7,188 nt of DNA from contig JBILMS010000103.1 in the NCBI GenBank assembly GCA_044375415.1, positions 1 to 7,188 of the forward strand, written 5' to 3'. Of the stretch, positions 1-6,800 are shown in pieces (position 1 is the first letter of the stretch; each line of letters starts with the position of its first letter). Origin of the DNA: JAWXBG01 sp044375415. Its GTDB lineage: Bacteria > Bacteroidota > Bacteroidia > Flavobacteriales_D > Sanyastnellaceae. Position numbers and translations under genes: made by a program. The notes beneath the pieces are model-generated. The model was given only the letters and a program-made list of their open reading frames with translations, searched no databases and was not told the DNA's origin.

Positions 1-769
1 AGAATATTTTTATAAATCCGTCGTCATCCCAATCAAAATTCGTTTGACCCACAGAAATCACTTTGTCATCAATAAACGGATAGACATGTGAAGTTTGAAA
101 AGGCTCGGAGTGTAGACGAAATGAATATTCAAATGTGAATGCATTACCACCGGGTACAGAATAATTTGCGCTTGAGGAAGTCGAGATGAAATATCTGTAG
201 AGATTTCCATCATCCCCTTTTATTCCTTCACAAATTATCTTGAAAATTATGCCTCCATATTTTGGATAAAACTCACCATCACCTGGATTAAAAGGTCCAA
301 AAGTATACCAAGCATTATCGAATTCCTTCTCTTGAGAAAAGCTCCTGGAAGCAAGTAAATTGCCACTTTTGTAATCGCCCTTAGGGTCAATTGCCGTGGC
401 ATCTTTACCTGAAATACAACCAATACCGCCATATATAGAGTACTTCGTTGTAGTAGAGGGATCCCCTTTTAATTCGTCATTCGCACCACTGCATTCAGGA
501 TCAAAAACTCGGATGTAAAATGGTTCTTTAAAATCAACCGGACATCCAAAAAAGAAAACTTGACTAAAGTCGTCATCTCCCCAGGAAATATCAGATTGCT
601 TTCCAAAAGTCACTAAAAAAGGAATGTTCTCCTCTTTAGCAGGGACTGCTTGCGCAAACAAATCAATATTACAAACTAAGAAACAGAACCCAATAGATAG
701 AGACTTCCAAAAAAGAAGATTGCCGATTAGACCCAACGAATAAAAAATAAAATCAGAAATTACTCTCAT
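1..769 (-). CDS. Exported protein of unknown function, C-terminally truncated by the window edge
   Basis: The frame is open from an ATG at 769-767 to the window edge (256 codons, no stop), so the C-terminus is missing. The N-terminus has a hydrophobic stretch at about residues 23-38 ending in LFAQ, consistent with a signal peptide cut between A39 and Q40. That leader is long and has Lys22 in its middle; a TTG at 736-734 would give a more ordinary 28-residue leader, but ATG is preferred. The mature part starts AVPAKEENIPFLVTFGK and is rich in aromatic and acidic residues (WGDDDFSQVFFF near 63-74, YTFGPFNPGDGEF near 155-167, DWDDDG at 246-251), which suggests a beta-rich extracytoplasmic domain. 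Several Asp clusters could bind Ca2+, but this is not shown. It starts 10 bases after the OmpA-family gene, so it is probably co-transcribed and linked to the same envelope complex. I have an unverified impression that similar proteins sit beside PorP/OmpA modules in other Bacteroidota. I do not recognise a named family and assign no function. Confidence 0.85.
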   Translation of the reverse strand, partial: MRVISDFIFYSLGLIGNLLFWKSLSIGFCFLVCNIDLFAQAVPAKEENIPFLVTFGKQSDISWGDDDFSQVFFFGCPVDFKEPFYIRVFDPECSGANDELKGDPSTTTKYSIYGGIGCISGKDATAIDPKGDYKSGNLLASRSFSQEKEFDNAWYTFGPFNPGDGEFYPKYGGIIFKIICEGIKGDDGNLYRYFISTSSSANYSVPGGNAFTFEYSFRLHSEPFQTSHVYPFIDDKVISVGQTNFDWDDDGFIKIF

Positions 770-779
770 AAAAGTGCTA

Positions 780-2927
780 TTAATCTTTACTAATTTCATC
801 ATTATTATCAATCGTATTTTCAAAAGACAACTGAAATTCAACCCTACGATTCAATGCTCGTCCTTCTTCGGTATCATTCGATGTTATGGGGCTAGTTTCC
901 CCCATCCCTTCGCTCGTCAATCGATCGGGGTCAATACCCTTTTTTACCAAGTAGTCTTTCACTCGTCGAGCTCTTTCTTCACTTAAAAACTGATTGTGTA
1001 GGTCATCACCCTGATCATCGGTATGTGCTACTATATGCACTTTAAAATGAATCTCTCCATTCATAACTTCACCAATCTGGTCTAAAAGTGCTTTTGAATC
1101 AGCTATTAGTTCAGCACTATTATTTTCGAATAAAATATCTCTGAACTTAAATATTTTTGAGTGTATTGCCTTTCGAGTTGAATCACTCACATACCATCCC
1201 TTCTTTATAAAAATAGTTTGCGGGTAATCCATCTTTTCTTCTCTTACCACAACATCTTGAAATCTGGTTTTCCGCATTTCATGGAAGAGATCAAACAAAT
1301 CTGTATAGCGAGACCCCGAACCAACCGAATAAATATAGAGCCCGGTCTCTATTTGAAAACGTTCGGTAATTTCATGCTCAACCTCCGAAAAGACCTCATC
1401 ACTTAAGGCAATAGATTGGGATGTCTTTTTCAATTCAATATAGTATTCTGTCACCGGTACCGCAGGGGAAGTCGACCTATCCTCTTCAATATTCTCTTGC
1501 TCAGATATACCGGAAAGTTCAATTGGTTCAATGACGTGAACTTGTCTTGTAACACACGCCTTTTCTATAATACCGTCCTTTTCTTTAGATTCAATGCCCA
1601 GAGTAATTGTGTACATGCCGGGAATCGCATATGCATGCTTCACATCTTGACGACAGACCTTTGTTCCATCGCCAAAAAACCAATAATACTGGTCCGGGTC
1701 GAAATCGGTCATGTCAGCTAGTACAGAAAAAAACTGAATAGAATCTCCCCTTTGTGCAACCTCAACTGAGTTTATAAAAGGCCTTCGAAACTTCTCTACT
1801 ACAACCTCTACCTCAGACACCCTCGCATATAAGAGATTAGTGATAGTATCATAGATAGATAAATAAGCTTTGTAACTTCCCAACTCGGAATAGCAGTGCT
1901 CGGCTGAAAGGCCTACTGATGTTTGACCATCACCAAAATTCCATTCGAAGCGCATCGGCAAGGAATCGGTGGATTGAACGCTAATATCTTCAAAGTAGAA
2001 GCAGTAATTCGTCTCATAAACAGGTTCACAATTTTCAAACCTGGGGAAATCGTAAAAGAGTTTATAAATATCTAAATTTCCTGCACGATCGGAAGTGAAA
2101 AGGCCAATTTTACCCGAAGCATCGAACACTAAAGCAAAATCATTTTGAGGACTATTTATCGGTTCCGGAAGGCAAATCGTCTCACCAATATTATCATTAA
2201 GGAATCCTGTTTCAAACAAATCATAACCCTTTCCCGATCTATTAGAGGAAAAATAAAAATAACCGGAAGTTGACACCGAGGGAAATATTTCGTCCGAGGA
2301 AGTATTTATCCCTGAGCCCATATTTTGCGGTTTAGACCAATTGCCATCACCTTCTTTGGAACACACATAGATATCCTTTCCTCCATAACCTCCCGGCATG
2401 TTGCTCGCAAAATAGAACTTCAATCCATCGGCCGAAATAAAGGGATGAGCGACGTCAAACATTCCGTCAGAATCATTGGCAATAAATCGTTCCGGGGCAC
2501 TCCACACATCTGCGTTTTTTGTATACCTATAAATACCCAACATGGCCTTTTCATCTTTGCCTTGGCCCTCAGATACAGACATGGTTGCATATAAATATCC
2601 CCCTTGGACATCTATAGCAGATGGACCAAAATTCGTTTGACGCATATCCGCACTAAAAACTAATCTATCTCCTTCCGATAATTTTGAGTTAAAAGAATTG
2701 CAATACAAGTTTGTTTGATACATACCTTGAGCATCCTCGACAGCGCTAAATAGTTGAATTCTTTTCCTAGAGCAGTAATATATTGAATCATCGGAAAACG
2801 ATGCAGCGAATTCATCATTTTGTGTACACCACGGCAGAATAGATATATCAATTTCCTGAGCGATGAAACTATGCTCACATAGAACGATCACTGCAGAAAA
2901 TATCAATATTATTCGAAGCCTACTCAC
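780..2927 (-). CDS. OmpA-family outer membrane/periplasmic protein with PD40 propeller, two PKD domains and SPOR-like segment
   Basis: This is a 715-residue envelope protein expected to bridge the outer membrane and peptidoglycan. A signal peptide covers residues 1-23 (FIA|QE). PD40/WD40-like propeller blades lie at about 95-290, shown by repeats such as HPFISADGLKFYFASN, FPSVSTSGYFYFSSNRSG and FTSDRAGNLDIY. Two PKD domains follow: about 305-378 (core FEWNFGDG) and 385-467 (core YYWFFGDG). After a linker, 493-562 resembles the degenerate SPOR domains of Bacteroidota OmpA proteins (GLYIYSVGSGSRYTD, then RFQDVVV). The OmpA C-terminal domain is at about 592-702; D637 in HTDDQG and R652 in SEERARRV have the same 15-residue spacing as the peptidoglycan-binding Asp and Arg of E. 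coli OmpA, and the domain ends with EGRALNRRVEF. The start is GTG: an in-frame TAG lies one codon upstream and the next Met is residue 69. The architecture recalls PorE-type T9SS proteins but lacks a TPR region. By position it probably works with the upstream PorP/SprF-like protein. Confidence 0.95.
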   Translation of the reverse strand: MSRLRIILIFSAVIVLCEHSFIAQEIDISILPWCTQNDEFAASFSDDSIYYCSRKRIQLFSAVEDAQGMYQTNLYCNSFNSKLSEGDRLVFSADMRQTNFGPSAIDVQGGYLYATMSVSEGQGKDEKAMLGIYRYTKNADVWSAPERFIANDSDGMFDVAHPFISADGLKFYFASNMPGGYGGKDIYVCSKEGDGNWSKPQNMGSGINTSSDEIFPSVSTSGYFYFSSNRSGKGYDLFETGFLNDNIGETICLPEPINSPQNDFALVFDASGKIGLFTSDRAGNLDIYKLFYDFPRFENCEPVYETNYCFYFEDISVQSTDSLPMRFEWNFGDGQTSVGLSAEHCYSELGSYKAYLSIYDTITNLLYARVSEVEVVVEKFRRPFINSVEVAQRGDSIQFFSVLADMTDFDPDQYYWFFGDGTKVCRQDVKHAYAIPGMYTITLGIESKEKDGIIEKACVTRQVHVIEPIELSGISEQENIEEDRSTSPAVPVTEYYIELKKTSQSIALSDEVFSEVEHEITERFQIETGLYIYSVGSGSRYTDLFDLFHEMRKTRFQDVVVREEKMDYPQTIFIKKGWYVSDSTRKAIHSKIFKFRDILFENNSAELIADSKALLDQIGEVMNGEIHFKVHIVAHTDDQGDDLHNQFLSEERARRVKDYLVKKGIDPDRLTSEGMGETSPITSNDTEEGRALNRRVEFQLSFENTIDNNDEISKD

Positions 2928-2933
2928 GGTCTA
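2925..2933 (-). promoter_or_regulatory. TAG-ACC-GTG junction deciding the OmpA-family start
   Basis: The PorP/SprF-like gene ends with TAG and, after ACC, the next gene begins with GTG in the same reading frame. The in-frame TAG excludes any upstream start, and a GTG start restores a full signal peptide (MSRLRIILIFSAVIVL). The site lacks the A-rich leader seen at the previous junction, so initiation probably depends on ribosomes finishing the upstream gene. Confidence 0.7.
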
Positions 2934-3836
2934 TAGGAAACTAGTGTTCTTTGCTTTGTTCTTATACACCAATGCGTACCTCAAATTTATTTCTTGATAA
3001 TAAGCAGGGGTTGCAATGAAATACGTTCTGAAAACATCAAACGAATAACTGAATCTCAACCTTTCATTCAGGCCGGCACCCACTATAGCGAAATAGGAAT
3101 TATTACTCCGGTACCCAACTCCGACTTCTAATATCTCCCGGATACTTGCATGCACTGTTGATTCTAACAAAAACTTGGAAATGCCATAACTTCTAGAAAA
3201 CAATTCAGCTTTAAGTTTTACATCAGAATTATCTACAATTTTATATCCAATATGCGAATTGATACGAACATTACGGCCCAATTCGACTTTACTCTCACTT
3301 CCGAAGAAATTAAAAAAAGTAGGAATAGACATGCCGCCATAGAAAGAATTGTAGACCATATGAAAAGCAACACCAATATTAGGTCTAAAACTATGTGATA
3401 CTTGAGGAAATAAAACAGGATCATCAGTATCGTTAGCTATCACATCTTTCCAATTCATTGTTTCGTTTTCTATTGAACCGGATAATCCAAGTTGAAGATA
3501 CTTTTTTCGAGAAAAACTAGCGCGGTATCGATAATTAAAAACCAATGTGTTTTTAGTAGCATGACCTGAGGTAAAACGAATCGCTGTGAAACCCGCTGCG
3601 ATATTCTCATTTCGAAAAGCAGTATGAACATTGAAAATAGTCCACTGTGGTGCCCCCTTAAAACCTGTTAATTTCCTTCTTGTAATAAGGCTTGCCTCCA
3701 AAAAATTATCATTTCCGGTTTCAGCACAATTCAGCAAATTCTGATTATAGATATGAGAAGTGAGTTGACCGAATTGCTGAGCAGGGAACCTACAGGCCAT
3801 ACACAGTAAAACCAATACACACAGCGTATTTCTCAT
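2931..3836 (-). CDS. PorP/SprF-family type IX secretion system outer membrane protein
   Basis: This 301-residue protein is about the usual length for PorP/SprF-like outer membrane beta-barrels. The signal peptide is residues 1-19, with predicted cleavage FPA|QQFG. The mature N-terminus follows the family pattern: Q..SHIYNQNLLNCAETGND replaces the usual Y-x-N-x-x-x-INPA-x-AG signature, followed by R-K-L-x-G-F-K-G-A-P-Q-W (54-65) and an HTAF..ENIAAGF segment. The rest alternates polar and hydrophobic residues in about a dozen aromatic-rich strands, with a barrel-like end at YYQEINLRYALVY. In F. johnsoniae, SprF is needed for secretion of SprB, which carries a type B C-terminal domain. The location here, directly after a gene ending in such a domain, predicts the same role: cognate outer membrane partner of the upstream repeat protein. 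The INPA-type signature is degenerate (LNCAETG), so this is a diverged paralogue rather than core PorP; no gene symbol is given. The ATG start is three bases after the upstream stop. Confidence 0.9.
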   Translation of the reverse strand: MRNTLCVLVLLCMACRFPAQQFGQLTSHIYNQNLLNCAETGNDNFLEASLITRRKLTGFKGAPQWTIFNVHTAFRNENIAAGFTAIRFTSGHATKNTLVFNYRYRASFSRKKYLQLGLSGSIENETMNWKDVIANDTDDPVLFPQVSHSFRPNIGVAFHMVYNSFYGGMSIPTFFNFFGSESKVELGRNVRINSHIGYKIVDNSDVKLKAELFSRSYGISKFLLESTVHASIREILEVGVGYRSNNSYFAIVGAGLNERLRFSYSFDVFRTYFIATPAYYQEINLRYALVYKNKAKNTSFL

Positions 3837-3854
3837 TTTTTATCTTTTTATCTC
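3834..3854 (-). promoter_or_regulatory. A-rich translation start of the PorP/SprF-like gene, coupled to upstream stop
   Basis: Reading the minus strand, the junction is GAGATAAAAAGATAAAAAATG: the last codons of the repeat protein, its TAA, an AAA spacer, then the ATG. There is no Shine-Dalgarno motif, but the A-rich leader with A at -3 is typical of Bacteroidota initiation sites. The three-base gap suggests translational coupling, so cargo and barrel protein would be made together. Confidence 0.65.
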
Positions 3855-6800
3855 AATGAATCCTAATAGGGACTCTTTCCCAATCTGTATCGAATAATAA
3901 TAGGTCCCGTCAGCACAAAGACTGCCATTCGTCATTGTTCCACCCCATTGATTGTTATATTCATCGGAACTAAAAATCTCTATTCCCCAATCATCGTAAA
4001 TAATTAATTTCATCTGAGGTAAATACTGCAGGCCACGTATTTCGAAGCTATCATTTGCCCCGTCTCCATTCGGTGAGAACATCGTCGGAATGATCATTCC
4101 TTTTACATCAATTACTACTTCGTCGGATATGGCTTCGCATGGTCCATTTGTCACTGTGAGAAATAATGTATTTAATCCACTCTGCAATCCATTGACTTCG
4201 GTTACACTGTTATTGGGATCTGTAAATTCGAAATTGTTGTTGTCAGCAGACCACTGAAGATTTCCGACTCCAACGTTTTCACCGTATAAAATAGCGTAAT
4301 CAATTATGTACAAAATCTGATCTTCGCCGGCATATACCGAGATCGGTTGTGCCCAAAGACTGACAGATATTTCGGAGCTAACAGGACACATGCCGTCGTA
4401 TGACGAAAGAGCGATCAATTCATAATCACCATACTCCGGAAAAACGAGATCTACGGATTCCTGAAAGACACTTCCTTGTGAAACCACATCAACCGGCAGA
4501 ATCCATTCCACATCGCTTGCATTAGATTCGATACTAATTTGACCCGTCAGTCCACAGAATTCAAAATAATCAGTAGCTTGAACTTCCGGCATGGCTAAAA
4601 TCTCAATAAACTGGGTACTATCCTCGAAACACGGGCCATTTGAGGTTGTCAAAGTGATCGAATAAATTCCGGGGCCCACTAGTGCGGGATCGAATAAATT
4701 CATAACTCCGAAAGGCTGGTTAAATTCATATGACCAAGTCGATTCAACTAAATTTGAAAGATCAATGACATCATCATTTTCACAAACAACATTTGGAAGA
4801 GGCAACCAATTGGCTTGCGGATTCTCTAACACTGTTATTGTTTGCGCAGCGCTTGTGGAATTCCCAAAGCTATCTGTAGCTGTATAACTTAAAATGGTAC
4901 TGCCCAACGGAAACAAACTTCCGGATTCAATATTTCCAATATCCGGAACTAGAGTATATTCGCATTCATCGCTTACTATTGGCATATCATAGAATACCTG
5001 TTCTGAACAACTGGTAACATCAATCGTAGTGACAATAGGAGCATTTAAATCCTGCACGACTACTTGAAAGGAGCACGTGTTTACATTGCCGGAAATATCA
5101 TAAACATCATAAGTTACAGGATTAACACCAAGCGGAAAAAAACTGCCTGATGGAAACCCTGTCACAAGTTCTATTTCCCCAATACCACAATTATCAGCGA
5201 CCTCCATGGTGTAATTAACAATAGCTCCGCATAGTCCTTCTCCTGCGCTGACGGTCACATCAGACGGGCAAACAACTATAGGAGGCATTGTATCTAAAAC
5301 TTGAATAGTAAAGCTATATGTGAGATAATCACCCGTTCCTTGATCTAGCGTCAGCGAAATCTCATTGGATCCATTTGATAGTTGAGAGCCTCCCGGTGGA
5401 CTTTGAACAATACTGTAATCGCATCCATTCTGAACTTCGATTCCGCTGTAATCCGGAGCAAAAGCGCTACAATCATCCTCAAGAAAAATAGTTTGATCCA
5501 AGGGCCATGATACCAAAATGGGTTCAATTGGATCCCACGTATTGATAACGTCACACGTAGATATATTTCCGAATTCATCTTCAATAAGTATCGAAATCTC
5601 TATAGGTTGAAAACTTGAATACACTGTTCCCGCTTCAGGATATTGAAACACAGAAAGAGATGTACAGTCATCCATAGATACCAATGGAATAACATCTCCT
5701 AAAAGGCCTACACATAATTCATTTATAGGAGCTGTAATAGTATCCGGACAAGAAATAGTGGGGGCCGCAGTATCTACAAAAACAACCTGGATATATTTAT
5801 TACAAGAGTTCCCACTCAAATCAGTTGCCATTAACGATACAGTTATATCACTATACACAATGGTTCCGGGCAGAGGAGTCTGCAGAGGACTTATGATACC
5901 ATCACAGTTATCATTCGCAGGATATAACAAGGAAAAATCCGAAACAACATATCCGCAATTGCCATCAAACTCCACATCGATGTACTCGACTTGCTCCCCT
6001 TGAAAAACCGGACAAGATAAATCACTCATCATAACATAAACTGTATGACTTGAAATATTTCCCATTAAATCAATGGCCTCAATCAACACGACATCATCCT
6101 GAAAAACCACCATAGGACTTTGAATGTCCCATCCAATTCCATTCACATAAACAAGTGTATCAGCCAAAAGACAATCTGTTACGATAATTCCGATCTCATC
6201 GAAACTCAAATTATATCCGCAGTTGTCGTTTGCGATAAGATTCAATTGATTCGTGCCTTGTATTACCGGGGCCTCATTATCAGGAATATAAACCGTAGCG
6301 ATAAAAGAAGCACCCGAATTTAATTCCTCAATACTATAGATGTAAGTTCCCGCACTCAGTGTGGTTCCCGGGGGTATGCTTTGAACAAAGTTCCAACATG
6401 GATCTAAATTTAGCGAGCTTACCATATCCGGCATTATAGCCTGACAGTTGATCAAGACTAAGTTTATATCACCGGAAATAATCGGTAATTCAACAACATT
6501 AAGCACTACCGGTGCGGTCCATACAGGTGCACAGCCATTAACACTTACCATCGCTTTTATCACCCAATCCGAGGTTGCGGAAATTGTAAATAATATTTCA
6601 GTAGAAGGGTACAATTCGAAATTGTCACCTCCATCTATAGACACGTACCACTCAATCCAATCGAAATACTGTGTCAAAGAAATATCTACTTGTTCACCAT
6701 AACAAGGATACGGATTTTCGATGTCTATCAAAGACAGATTTTCTTCGGTACAGCAATCCGTCGGATCAACAGTCACATCAAACGAACAAGACGATACATT

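Noticed and set aside
247..432. A 61-codon minus-strand reading frame
   Set aside because: It lies in a different frame inside the longer open frame 769-1, which carries a signal peptide and coherent protein sequence.
770..779. Possible promoter or terminator between the OmpA-family gene and the last gene
   Set aside because: The gap is only 10 bases, with no hairpin and no room for a Bacteroidota -33/-7 promoter outside coding sequence.
35..2641. A 15-base match (caaaattcgtttgac) near 35-49 and 2627-2641
   Set aside because: Both copies lie in coding sequence for similar QTNF peptides in two different genes; it is short and has no repeat context, so chance is sufficient.
3801..3836. Possible lipoprotein signal on the PorP/SprF-like protein (VLLCMAC)
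   Set aside because: The residues before the Cys do not form a proper lipobox, whereas a standard FPA|QQ cleavage site follows, as expected for a barrel protein.
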